Positions 7,991 through 15,877 of a stretch of 64,000 nucleotides of DNA are shown here, one piece after another. Source of the DNA: Bdellovibrionota bacterium (GTDB lineage Bacteria > Bdellovibrionota > Bdellovibrionia > Bdellovibrionales > JAEYZS01). Within the stretch, counting starts at the first letter, position 1, and each line of letters starts with the position of its first letter. The position numbers and the translations under genes were made by a program. The stretch lies in the NCBI GenBank assembly GCA_040386775.1, contig JAZKEU010000018.1, positions 62,001 to 126,000 of the forward strand, in the 5' to 3' direction. Below the pieces are notes generated by a model that searched no databases, was not told the origin of the DNA, and saw only the letters and a list, made by a program, of their open reading frames with translations.

Positions 7991-8363
7991 GAATCGATTT
8001 TTACGGACTTCAATATTTGTTCTTGGATTTCTATCTGTGGGACTGGGCTTGATTGGTGTTTTCTTGCCGCTTCTTCCGACAACTCCTTTTATCTTACTGG
8101 CGGCTTGGTGCTTTTTAAAGAGCAGTGAAAGAACTCACACTTGGATTTATACTCATCCAGTACTTGGAAAAATACTCCAGGCTTGGGAAAAGAATCGTTC
8201 GATTTCTCGACCGACTAAAGTTCTTGCGTTAATCATGATTATTATTTCTATAATATCTATCGTTCTCAGTGTCGATAACATTTGGGTTAAAGGGTTTGTG
8301 ATTGGATTACTTACCGCAGTCTCAATTTTTATTCTAACCCGCAATGAATTGGTTAAAGATTAG
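7977..8363 (+). CDS. DUF454 (YbaN-like) inner-membrane protein
   Basis: 128 residues with two helical hairpins. The DUF454 hallmarks are present: GLIGVFLPLLPTTPFILLAAWCFLKSS at about residues 24-50, then THPVLG.IL..W. Members are small membrane proteins often next to haem uptake or globin genes; function is unsettled. It follows the globin gene with a 14-bp overlap. Confidence 0.85.
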   Translation: MAVYKNRFLRTSIFVLGFLSVGLGLIGVFLPLLPTTPFILLAAWCFLKSSERTHTWIYTHPVLGKILQAWEKNRSISRPTKVLALIMIIISIISIVLSVDNIWVKGFVIGLLTAVSIFILTRNELVKD

Positions 8364-8366
8364 CAG

Positions 8367-9167
8367 TTATTTTGTGGCGTTGGCTGCTTTCTCTGCAACA
8401 GCGATTGTCTTATCAATGAATTCTGGTCCGCCCCATGGGCCGTGGCCTCGAACAACTACCCGCACATCAAACTTCTTAAGGTTTCGAGCTGAATTAGGCC
8501 AGGCCTTTACATCTGAGTCTCCTAAATAGCCAAGGTCCTCAGGCTTAATCATGCAACCACCAAAAAGTAGCTTTTGCTTCGGAAAGTACACAACGACATT
8601 ATCTGGAGAATGGGCTGGACCTGGATAATAAACTTCGACTTTCTCACCAGAGAAATTAAATGTCTTCCCATCGTTAGCTAGAAAAACATTGTCGGCAACA
8701 ACGACTTTAGATTTGAGAATTCGCTCCCGAAGTTCTTTACGTTCATAACCTGGCGCGACTTTGCCGATCATGCCTTTTCCAAACTCTAACAGAAGTTTTT
8801 TTGTAAGGTCGCTCGACCATATTTCAACTCCATTTTTCTTGTAAACCTCATTGCCGCCAGTACCGTCCATATGAAAGTGAGGGTTGACGGTGACAATTTT
8901 TTTTGGACGCAAGGTTTTTTTAACCCATGTTAAAAGTGTCTCTGCGCCAACACTTTCAAAGGGTGAAGAGGCTAAGAAAACCGTTCCATCTTTCATTTTT
9001 ACGACAAGAATATTTGAATCACGATAGTCTTTGTCAATAACCATGAAGACGTCCTCCATGATTTTCGTAACTTCCATATTATGTTCTAGTTTAATTGGTT
9101 TAGATAACTTGGTCGCATTTGCGGTTAAGGTTCCAGAAAGTATTAATGCCAAGAGAAGTCGGGTCAT
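8367..9167 (-). CDS. bla: subclass B1-type metallo-beta-lactamase
   Basis: 266 residues with a signal peptide (about 1-18). Every B1 zinc ligand is visible: HFHMDGTGG (H97, H99, D101), [10 protein letters not shown] (H186), LFGGCMIK (C205) and GHGPWG (H242). The segment [22 protein letters not shown] is also typical of B1 enzymes such as IMP and BcII. It should act in the periplasm and hydrolyse beta-lactams, but the substrate range cannot be predicted from sequence. Its stop is 3 bp from the convergent YbaN-like gene. No mobile element is next to it, so it looks intrinsic to the chromosome. Confidence 0.9.
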   Translation of the reverse strand: MTRLLLALILSGTLTANATKLSKPIKLEHNMEVTKIMEDVFMVIDKDYRDSNILVVKMKDGTVFLASSPFESVGAETLLTWVKKTLRPKKIVTVNPHFHMDGTGGNEVYKKNGVEIWSSDLTKKLLLEFGKGMIGKVAPGYERKELRERILKSKVVVADNVFLANDGKTFNFSGEKVEVYYPGPAHSPDNVVVYFPKQKLLFGGCMIKPEDLGYLGDSDVKAWPNSARNLKKFDVRVVVRGHGPWGGPEFIDKTIAVAEKAANATK

Positions 9168-9407
9168 ACTGTACGCTCCTGTAATTGTGCCGCTAGATTT
9201 ACAGCCTCGGTTAATTTTTCAAACGCTATTGCCAATGTCTTTTGCTCTCTTAATATTATTTTTATTAGTCCGAGAGATACCGCGCTGGTTTTTTTCACCA
9301 AACAAGTATTTTGGATTCTAAAAAACGATCTCGGACCCTATTCTGCAACACAGCTTAAGTTGCTGGATACCGATTGTATTTCAAAAGGCATTCCTCATAA
9401 TGGAAGT
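9168..9407. other. gene-free interval with no recognised element
   Basis: 240 bp between the start of the beta-lactamase gene and the stop of the next minus-strand gene. It must hold the promoter for the lactamase. No convincing open frame, long repeat or RNA motif is seen. Confidence 0.5.
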
Positions 9408-9869
9408 TTAATTAGAAGATACAACTCCGTTAATAGGTCCATCTTTAGATAATTTATTATATATGAGATCTATCTTATCACTTGCGACTTCTCTGCCTTG
9501 TTCATTTTTTTCTTCAAGAATTTTTTTGGCAATTTTTAATTTACCTTCCAATTGAAATCGTTTGTCGTCAAACATATCGAGTGCGATCCGAAGTTTCTCA
9601 GGCGAATCAATATTAAAACTAACTTTTTTAGAATCGATGACAATATCTCTTAAAATTTCAATCTGACCATTTACTCTTTCAATCTGATGAGACACTCCGT
9701 TTATATCATCCCCTAAAGATTCAATATTGGTCTTTTGAACATCGTTTTGGTCCCCAATATACTTAATGTCACTGCTCAAAGAACCTAGCCAGAATGTTCC
9801 ACCCAAAAGTGCTATTATTAATCCGACATCGAGATAATGGTTTCTAAGAAATTGTTTAAATGCGCTCAT
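9408..9869 (-). CDS. membrane-anchored coiled-coil protein
   Basis: 153 residues. One N-terminal transmembrane helix (about residues 14-30) is followed by a polar, heptad-rich stretch (about 33-80 and 108-135) that should form coiled coils. No enzymatic motif or known family. It lies just outside the ssrA-repeat-bounded cassettes. The ribosome site is weak (AATAAGA). Confidence 0.55.
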   Translation of the reverse strand: MSAFKQFLRNHYLDVGLIIALLGGTFWLGSLSSDIKYIGDQNDVQKTNIESLGDDINGVSHQIERVNGQIEILRDIVIDSKKVSFNIDSPEKLRIALDMFDDKRFQLEGKLKIAKKILEEKNEQGREVASDKIDLIYNKLSKDGPINGVVSSN

Positions 9870-9990
9870 TTCTTATTTTTCAAAATATTTAGAAGGTTTG
9901 TCAAATTTTAAATATTTTTTATTAATTATCTAGCAGATCTCTAAGGTTTATATCTAATCCATGTGGGTAAATCCCATTACACTAAGGAGC

Positions 9991-10075
9991 TGGTGGGGTG
10001 GGGAGAATCGAACTCCCGTCCGCAGAATGTCCACGTAAGGCGACTACATGTTTAGTCTGTACTTTAAGCTGATAC
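9991..10075 (-). repeat. partial copy of the ssrA 3' end (outer attachment site)
   Basis: 85 bp match the 3' 86 nt of the tmRNA gene (15456-15541) with three differences: one missing base in the acceptor region and two substitutions. Similarity begins exactly at the CCA end and stops at 10075. It cannot make tmRNA because the 5' part is absent and the acceptor side is one base short. It reads as the displaced original end of ssrA left by an integration event. Confidence 0.85.
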
Positions 10076-10187
10076 ATGGCATATATGAAACTTAATCTTC
10101 CTAAAAATCCAAATGGTAATTTAGCTTATCTCCAATGATACATTTATGCCATTGCAAAAAAAATTATAACCATTATTATTACGGCGC

Positions 10188-11924
10188 ATGTATAAGCTCA
10201 GGGACTATCAACAAGACGCTGTAAATAGCGTCGTTAATTCATTCAAGAAATCACGAGATCCCGCAGTTGTCGTGTTGCCAACTGGGGCGGGGAAGAGTCT
10301 TGTGATCGCAGAGCTTGCACGCATTGCTAAAGGCAGAGTGCTTGTCCTTGCTCATGTGAAAGAACTCGTCCACCAGAACTATGAAAAATACAAAAGCTAC
10401 GACTTGGAAGCTGGAATTTTCTCAGCAAGCCTTGGTAAAAAAGATTTCAACCAAAAAGCAATCTTTGGAGGAGTACAATCAGTAGCTAGAGCCCCCGATG
10501 ATTTTTTTAATGATTTCTCACTTCTGGTAATTGATGAGTGCCATAGAGTAGCTGAAGAAGGATCCACTCAGTATCAAGATGTAATTAAAAAACTTCAAGA
10601 GCGAAATCCCAAACTCTGCATTCTAGGTCTTACGGCCACACCTTATCGTTTGGGGTTGGGTTGGATTTACGAATACTCTGCGAGTGGTGAAATCAAGACG
10701 GACAAAAAAAGATTCTTTAAAAAATGTGTGTATGAGCTTCCGCTTTCTTACATGATAAAAAATAAATTCCTAACAATTCCGATTAAGATTGATATTCCGG
10801 TGACGAGTTATGATTTCTCAGAGTTAACTGAAAAAAATGGTATGTATACGACATCAGACATCGAGGAAATCCTAAAGAGTCAGAAAAAACTCACACCACT
10901 CATTATCAATAACATTGTAGACATCACAGAGCGCTACTCTAGACAGGGTGTGATGATCTTTAGTTCGTCAGTAAGGCACGCAGAAGAGATCATGACCTAT
11001 CTACCAAAAAATCAAGCAAGAGTAGTTCTGGGTGACACAGACATGGCAGATCGCGACCAGATCGTTAAAGATTTTAAAGACAAAAAATTCAAATATCTGG
11101 TGAACGTATCGGTACTTACAACAGGATTTGATGCTCCTCATGTGGATGTGATCGCAATCTTACGCCCGACAGAATCAAACAGTCTTTACCAGCAGATCGT
11201 GGGAAGAGGACTTAGGCTCTGTGAAGGCAAAAAAGATTGTTATGTTTTAGATTACACGGGAATGAGACATGACATTTATAAGCCAGAGATATCAGACAAA
11301 AAACCAATGAAAGACACAGTTGAAGTTGTAGTTCCGTGTCCGGCTTGTGATTTTCAAAATCATTTCTGGGGCTATCAAGATGAAGATGGAATGGTGTATG
11401 AGCATTTTGGTCGTAAATGCAGAGGCGGCACGCAAGATCCTAATACATTAGTGATTACTCCTTGCAATTATAGATTCAGATTTAAAGTCTGCCACAAGTG
11501 CGATACTCAAAACGACATCACAGCACAGGCTTGCGAAAAATGTGATGCAGAACTTGTAGATGCAGAGGCAAAACTAAAGCAAGCAAGGCTTTCTAAAAAC
11601 TTCCACGTATTAAAGCCGGATAAAATTACGTTTACTGAAAGAAGCGACAAGAGCGGAAATGCATACCTTGAAATCAGATATTATGATCTAGATGCTCAGT
11701 ACATTAGCGAAGCGCATTTTTTTAATCACCAATCAGCAATCAAAAAATTTCACATCAATTTCTTACGCTCCCATTTAAGACGACCCGAGCTCTCAGTGGA
11801 AATGACAACGCCTAGTGAAGCGATCAAGTACCAAAAACTATTTCGACTTCCATCATATGTAATCGCCCGCAAACAAGACAAGTTCTGGAAAATCACCGAA
11901 AAAGTCTTCGCTGAGGAATTATGA
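10188..11924 (+). CDS. radD: RadD-like SF2 DNA helicase
   Basis: 578 residues, close to Escherichia coli RadD (YejH). SF2 motifs in order: PTGAGKS (31-37, Walker A), IDECHR (115-120, DECH box), LTATPYRLG (148-156), FSSSVRHAEEI, LTTGFDAPHVD and QIVGRGLRL. The C-terminal part has paired cysteines (CPACDF, CHKCDTQN, CEKCDAEL) expected to bind zinc, as in RadD. RadD helps repair double-strand breaks and supports RecA strand exchange. Here it lies in an ssrA-targeted cassette and overlaps an RNase H gene by 4 bp, which could mean an accessory or defence role. No clear ribosome site precedes the ATG; the start follows family alignment. Confidence 0.8.
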   Translation: MYKLRDYQQDAVNSVVNSFKKSRDPAVVVLPTGAGKSLVIAELARIAKGRVLVLAHVKELVHQNYEKYKSYDLEAGIFSASLGKKDFNQKAIFGGVQSVARAPDDFFNDFSLLVIDECHRVAEEGSTQYQDVIKKLQERNPKLCILGLTATPYRLGLGWIYEYSASGEIKTDKKRFFKKCVYELPLSYMIKNKFLTIPIKIDIPVTSYDFSELTEKNGMYTTSDIEEILKSQKKLTPLIINNIVDITERYSRQGVMIFSSSVRHAEEIMTYLPKNQARVVLGDTDMADRDQIVKDFKDKKFKYLVNVSVLTTGFDAPHVDVIAILRPTESNSLYQQIVGRGLRLCEGKKDCYVLDYTGMRHDIYKPEISDKKPMKDTVEVVVPCPACDFQNHFWGYQDEDGMVYEHFGRKCRGGTQDPNTLVITPCNYRFRFKVCHKCDTQNDITAQACEKCDAELVDAEAKLKQARLSKNFHVLKPDKITFTERSDKSGNAYLEIRYYDLDAQYISEAHFFNHQSAIKKFHINFLRSHLRRPELSVEMTTPSEAIKYQKLFRLPSYVIARKQDKFWKITEKVFAEEL

Positions 11925-12361
11925 AATTAGATATTTATACAGATGCAAGTTTTAGCAAGACTCACGGTCTTGCTGTGATTGGATATATGATCTCAGATAA
12001 ACTAACTATTCTCGAAATCAAAGAATCGAACAACATCAGAGCAGAAATCAGAGGAGTGATCACAGCACTGAGCGCTGCTCCAAAATCAGCATCAGTGACT
12101 TTATATACAGATTGCCAAACTGTAGCGGGATTAATAGGTAGAAGGGATAAATTAGAAAAAACAAATTTCATAAGCCAAGCAAAACAAACACCATTAGCAA
12201 ATGCAGATCTATACAAAGAATTTTATAAAATTTACGATCAACTTCATCCAGAAATAATTTGGGTCAAAGGCCACACATCTAGCAAAGACACTAAAATAAA
12301 AAAGAACTTCTCCACGGTAGACAAAGAAGTCCGCAAAGCACTGAGACTTGCGCTTAAATAA
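11921..12361 (+). CDS. RNase H-fold nuclease
   Basis: 146 residues with the RNase HI layout: D8 (IYTDAS), E42 (NIRAEIRGV), D64 (LYTDCQT), H118 (VKGHTS) and D134 complete the DEDD site with the assisting histidine. Family members cut the RNA strand of RNA-DNA hybrids. The start overlaps the helicase stop as ATGA, so helicase and nuclease are translationally coupled and may act together on R-loops. It is divergent from classical RnhA in its middle region, so rnhA is not assigned. Confidence 0.8.
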   Translation: MKLDIYTDASFSKTHGLAVIGYMISDKLTILEIKESNNIRAEIRGVITALSAAPKSASVTLYTDCQTVAGLIGRRDKLEKTNFISQAKQTPLANADLYKEFYKIYDQLHPEIIWVKGHTSSKDTKIKKNFSTVDKEVRKALRLALK

Positions 12362-12414
12362 AACAAAAGCCCAACCACTTCGTGGCGGAGCTCTCATTTT
12401 GTTAACAGAAAGTA

Positions 12415-12439
12415 TGGTGGGGTGGGGAGAATCGAACTC
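12415..12439. repeat. middle ssrA-derived attachment repeat
   Basis: 25 bp identical to 9991-10015 and one base shorter than the tmRNA end at 15456-15481. Similarity starts exactly at the CCA end and stops abruptly after the T-loop. It marks the junction between the two cassettes. Confidence 0.8.
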
Positions 12440-12538
12440 TAAGTGTAAGTTCTTAATTTCACTTACCATAGAGTGAGTAAAATATTTAATTACCACCCCA
12501 AAGTTACCCCTTCCTCTACTAATAAGATGATAAATCTA

Positions 12539-13489
12539 TCATTGATAGCGTTGTTCTATTTTCTCCCATGAGAATGACCTGCTATATGATTTTGAAATCC
12601 TGTCAAACCAACTAGGGTGAACGCTTCCTTCTTTTGAATCACGCCTCCATGGCTTTATATTAAACTTCCAAGATGTAATAAAATTATGACTTTGATGTCG
12701 ATCGGGATTAGACGTATCTAAACCTAAGTATAAAGCTATTTTTTGAGATACTTTGTTTCCTGCTTGAAACATGCCCCCGCCCGCATATGACATGGTATAT
12801 TCTATTGTCGAATATTTTGAGTCTATAACAACCTTCCGTGAGTTTATGTCTTTGTAAGCTGTAATAGTTGAGTTAGAAGGTAGGCTTATATCTAAAGTTT
12901 CAAAAGCTTCGACGAGTTTATTGTGTTTTATAACCTTAGAAAGGTTAATTTTTGTTTCAGATTGTGTTGATAGCATATCTTTAAATTTAGATGTTGCCAT
13001 TGATATGCCATGATGGATCTCGGTTTGAGTGCTCCATTTTGGATTATTTAGGTTTGCAAGCCAATAAAAAAATGAAAACTCCAGAGTATTTAAAATAGTA
13101 TTTATTTGAAAGTCTGAGCGATACCCAGGATTAGTATCAACTAAATCTTCATTTATTTTGAAACTCTTTAATTTATTAAAATGTCCGATCGTATCAATAT
13201 TGTTTAATCCATAAAATGAAGTTGGATCTAATTTATCATCAACTGTTTTTACATCCATCGAATAAAGTCGGCCAGTGTATTTATCATGCAATATGACGAC
13301 AGTCTCTTCGTAAAAGATTTCTTTTGGAGCCTCAGCATAAACGTATCTGAGCAACATATAAACACTAAAAAGAATTGCGCCCACTACAGGTACAAATACT
13401 TCTAAGGTTTTCATGGAATAGTCATTTGAATGTAAATATATACCAATTGAAGCTAGCCAAATAAAAGATACCACTATAAATATAAACAT
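12539..13489 (-). CDS. two-TM protein with a large cytoplasmic domain
   Basis: 316 residues. Two adjacent hydrophobic helices (about 1-18 and 28-49) form an N-terminal hairpin; the remaining 265 residues are soluble, with no motif I recognise. GAGGT lies upstream of the ATG. It starts 30 bp after the FRG gene stop, so they form an operon. An N-terminal two-TM hairpin followed by a cytosolic domain is a common shape for membrane effectors in anti-phage systems; that role is inference. Confidence 0.65.
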   Translation of the reverse strand: MFIFIVVSFIWLASIGIYLHSNDYSMKTLEVFVPVVGAILFSVYMLLRYVYAEAPKEIFYEETVVILHDKYTGRLYSMDVKTVDDKLDPTSFYGLNNIDTIGHFNKLKSFKINEDLVDTNPGYRSDFQINTILNTLEFSFFYWLANLNNPKWSTQTEIHHGISMATSKFKDMLSTQSETKINLSKVIKHNKLVEAFETLDISLPSNSTITAYKDINSRKVVIDSKYSTIEYTMSYAGGGMFQAGNKVSQKIALYLGLDTSNPDRHQSHNFITSWKFNIKPWRRDSKEGSVHPSWFDRISKSYSRSFSWEKIEQRYQ

Positions 13490-13519
13490 TCTATTTACCT
13501 CGATAAATTAGATTTATAA

Positions 13520-14632
13520 TTAAAAATCAAAAAATCTTTCTTTAATTTCTTCGCAAGTACCGTCTAACCCAGGGAATAGTGAGCCAGCTGTTATTCCCAT
13601 AGTACTAAGATCACTCATAACCTTGGATCTTTCAGAAATAGGGAGATCAATTACTTTTAGAAATTTTTGATTCACGCTCTCGTGAGACATTATAAATGAT
13701 TCAATATCGTCAACATTGGTAACAGTCGAAATCGATTGTTGCGGCAGAAGTCTTTCATTTTCTATTGCCATAAATTCCATAAGTGAGAAATGTGGGCTGC
13801 CTGTCAAACGATGCGATTGCGCATATTTTGCACGCCATTCTAATTGATCAAAAACAAAAATTCTTACCATTTTATTCTCTGAATCCATCTTGGCTTCAGT
13901 ATTTTTAATATCTCTATAAGCAAAAAATGCTCCAATAAATGGTGAATATGTCCAATCAAGCAAAGGTGTGGGATATCCATGATGCTGGATTAATCCCAAG
14001 AATGCACCGTTTTGATCAGGATCGTTCAAGTTAAAAATATTACGAGTTCTTTGAGTTAAATGTCGATAGAGTATAATTCTATCTACATCTAGAAATGTCT
14101 GCAAGTCGGCTCGCCCAGATCGATGAAAGCAAGTGCGTAGACGATGAGGCTTACTTTGTCCTCTAAAAATATATTTTCTAAATTCTAGATCAAATACAAA
14201 ATCTTTAAATTGTTTCCAATTTTTTACATTATCTAAAGGGGAGTAGTAAGAAGGTTCAGAGGCTTTAGATTTGGGTAGAACACATTTTCCCCAAGTACCT
14301 ATGTCCGTTTTCCATTCAATTTTTAAAAGACTATTTTCATGTTCTAAGGTTACTTTCGCCTCTGTTCCGAAAACTGTTCCTGGATAAAACTTTTGTAATT
14401 CAGCTGGAGTAAGTGGATTTCCAGAGCTAGGATTTAAAGGAGAAAAATGTACGGTGAGATTAACCGTATTTGATTTATCGGGAGTTGTAATCGGTGCATA
14501 TGTACTAGGTAGATTTATATTGTGATCATAGGCGTAAGCATAACCTTCGTAGTGTGTTCCGCAATCATCTAAATCAATAATAAGAGTTCCCGAGTTACTA
14601 CCGTCATATCTTCCGAGCCATTGGCCGTTCAT
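13520..14632 (-). CDS. FRG-domain protein
   Basis: 370 residues. The N-terminal 120 residues look beta-rich (MNGQWLGRYDGSNSGTLIID...). The middle has the FRG signature: FRKYIFRGQSKPH at about 153-165, then LIQHHGYPTPLLDWTYSPFIGAFFAY at about 211-236. FRG (PF08867) domains have no firmly established activity and occur in accessory islands and predicted defence loci. AAAGG precedes the ATG. The two-TM gene follows after 30 bp. The beta-rich N-terminal domain could sense a ligand and the FRG part act or signal; this is not shown. Confidence 0.75.
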   Translation of the reverse strand: MNGQWLGRYDGSNSGTLIIDLDDCGTHYEGYAYAYDHNINLPSTYAPITTPDKSNTVNLTVHFSPLNPSSGNPLTPAELQKFYPGTVFGTEAKVTLEHENSLLKIEWKTDIGTWGKCVLPKSKASEPSYYSPLDNVKNWKQFKDFVFDLEFRKYIFRGQSKPHRLRTCFHRSGRADLQTFLDVDRIILYRHLTQRTRNIFNLNDPDQNGAFLGLIQHHGYPTPLLDWTYSPFIGAFFAYRDIKNTEAKMDSENKMVRIFVFDQLEWRAKYAQSHRLTGSPHFSLMEFMAIENERLLPQQSISTVTNVDDIESFIMSHESVNQKFLKVIDLPISERSKVMSDLSTMGITAGSLFPGLDGTCEEIKERFFDF

Positions 14633-14838
14633 TGCAAATTACCTTTGTGAAATGTGGAAAATTATAATTATAGGAATATAAAATTATAAAACAAATATTA
14701 TTTAAATAATTTATGAAAAGCAGGGTGTTATCTTTCTGCTAAGGTCTAGCTAATATTATTTTCGCACTCATAGTGTTTTGATTAGCTTACTAAAATACAA
14801 TCCGGGAGTTCTAGTAAAGCTATCTAGTAATGTATGAA
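14633..14838. other. AT-rich intergenic region of cassette 2
   Basis: 206 very AT-rich bases upstream of the FRG operon. It holds a 7-bp inverted repeat (AGCTAAT at 14749 and ATTAGCT about 30 bp further). It probably contains the operon promoter and the 3' end of the preceding transcript. No small gene is supported. Confidence 0.4.
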
Positions 14839-15402
14839 CTATTTCTTTTTGATAACTATTCCATTAGCAGAGATTTTGAGTTCTTTTGTTATATTTTCCA
14901 TGGAAATAAACAATCTAACATCAACATTGAAAAGCCTCGGCATGTTGTTTGTTGTTTCAAATAATACTAGCTGAGGATGGCCGCTTGTAAAAAAAAGAAT
15001 ACGGTATGGTGAAGAGTCGGAGACAAATCCGTGCTTAATTATTATATCTTTTAAAGACTCATCTCCGCCCCGGAAAAGACCATCATAACTAATGTGATCT
15101 TTTGGGTTGGAGTAACTCAAGTAGCTTTTAGGCAGAGCAGTTTGATTTATTTCTATTGCCCCAGCAGCCCCTAAATAGTCTGATCTAAAATTTATATGGC
15201 TTACAAACACAGGCTTGGAATTTCCATTGTATACTACGATAAAATCATTCGAGGATGCCCTAATGATTTTTACATTTTTTTCCCAATTTAAATTATTAAA
15301 GTAATCGACGACACTGTTTGGTATAGATAAAAGCACTGTGATAGACGTGACTAGTGCAGAGAGTGAAGTGATAATAGATATATTATTGATTATATTTTTC
15401 AT
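14839..15402 (-). CDS. single-TM protein of unknown function
   Basis: 187 residues with one N-terminal transmembrane segment (about 8-28) and a soluble, probably beta-rich domain. No family is recognised. It lies directly after the tmRNA terminator, in cassette 2 and on the same strand as the FRG operon, but 206 bp of AT-rich sequence separates it from that operon. The ribosome site is weak (GAAAAGA). Confidence 0.55.
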   Translation of the reverse strand: MKNIINNISIITSLSALVTSITVLLSIPNSVVDYFNNLNWEKNVKIIRASSNDFIVVYNGNSKPVFVSHINFRSDYLGAAGAIEINQTALPKSYLSYSNPKDHISYDGLFRGGDESLKDIIIKHGFVSDSSPYRILFFTSGHPQLVLFETTNNMPRLFNVDVRLFISMENITKELKISANGIVIKKK

Positions 15403-15418
15403 ATGTTCTTTTCATCAT

Positions 15419-15450
15419 TAAAAAAGCCCAACTAAATAGTTGGGCTTTGA
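15419..15450 (-). terminator. tmRNA terminator
   Basis: Perfect AAAGCCCAACTA / TAGTTGGGCTTT arms with a T-tract on the minus strand, 6 bp beyond the tmRNA CCA end. A decayed similar sequence (AAAGCCCAAC) sits about 45 bp before the middle repeat at 12415. Confidence 0.85.
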
Positions 15451-15455
15451 AAATT

Positions 15456-15808
15456 TGGTGGAGGTGGGGAGAATCGAACTCCCGTCCGCAGAACGTCCAC
15501 GTAAGGCGACTACATGTTTAGTCTGTACTTTAAGTTGATACTCGGAGCGACTACAAACGATCTTTCCAAGTACCCTTCAGTCAGCTTTATTTAAGACTTT
15601 GCGCTGCCTGAATCCACAAAGTCCGAGATCACTAAGTGACGATAGACCCCTGGGCCGCGATCAAAACTCAGGGCTATCGTGCTACGCTAGAAAACTAGGC
15701 AGCAAGTGCGTAATTGTTGTCAATTACAAGTTTGTCAGTTTTTACAAGGGCCAACGCCTTGACATGCTCCTTAAGCTTCTCATTCCACGTCGAAACCAGT
15801 ACACCCCC
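15456..15808 (-). ncRNA. ssrA: transfer-messenger RNA (tmRNA)
   Basis: 353 nt from GGGGGTG at 15808 to CCACCA at 15456. The acceptor stem pairs fully with a G3-U wobble, the alanine identity signal. The GGGAG-TTCGATT-CTCCC T-arm is present. The tag frame ends DNNYALAA before a TAG stop (codons at 15698-15721, stop 15695-15697), typical of the ALAA-ended degradation tag. It rescues stalled ribosomes with SmpB. Its 3' end is the attachment site used by the two neighbouring cassettes. Confidence 0.95.
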
Positions 15809-15877
15809 ACATAACAGTAAATAGGTAACTAAGTTCTTCGTTGAACAGAGGAAAACCATAACATATCGTTAGGGAAA

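Larger units (their letters stand above)
9991..12439. mobile_element. ssrA-bounded cassette 1 (RadD helicase and RNase H)
   Basis: A 2.4-kb segment flanked by 25-bp identical direct repeats (9991-10015 and 12415-12439) that are the CCA end, acceptor side and T-arm of tmRNA. That part of tRNA/tmRNA genes is the standard core for tyrosine-recombinase integration. It carries only two genes. No integrase is present, so the element is either immobilised or moved in trans. An 8-bp inverted repeat (10076-10083 and 10145-10152) starts exactly where ssrA similarity ends. Confidence 0.65.
12415..15481. mobile_element. ssrA-bounded cassette 2 (FRG-domain operon)
   Basis: A 3-kb visibly AT-rich segment between the middle repeat and the functional tmRNA 3' end. 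It holds three minus-strand genes: a one-TM protein, an FRG-domain protein and a two-TM protein. There is no integrase or transposase. Tandem placement with cassette 1 fits repeated use of one attachment site. Confidence 0.6.

Noticed and set aside
9031-9321. Plus-strand frame over the beta-lactamase start
   Set aside because: Mostly antisense to the lactamase, and the free part shows no domain or ribosome site.
12415-12439. Possible tRNA on the minus strand
   Set aside because: Only the T-loop and acceptor 3' side are present; no anticodon or D-arm and the T-stem does not pair.
9991-15808. Prophage
   Set aside because: No capsid, tail, portal, lysis or integrase genes; only small accessory cassettes.
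15599-15814. Open frame on the plus strand across the tmRNA gene
   Set aside because: It is antisense to a structurally complete tmRNA and has no ribosome site.
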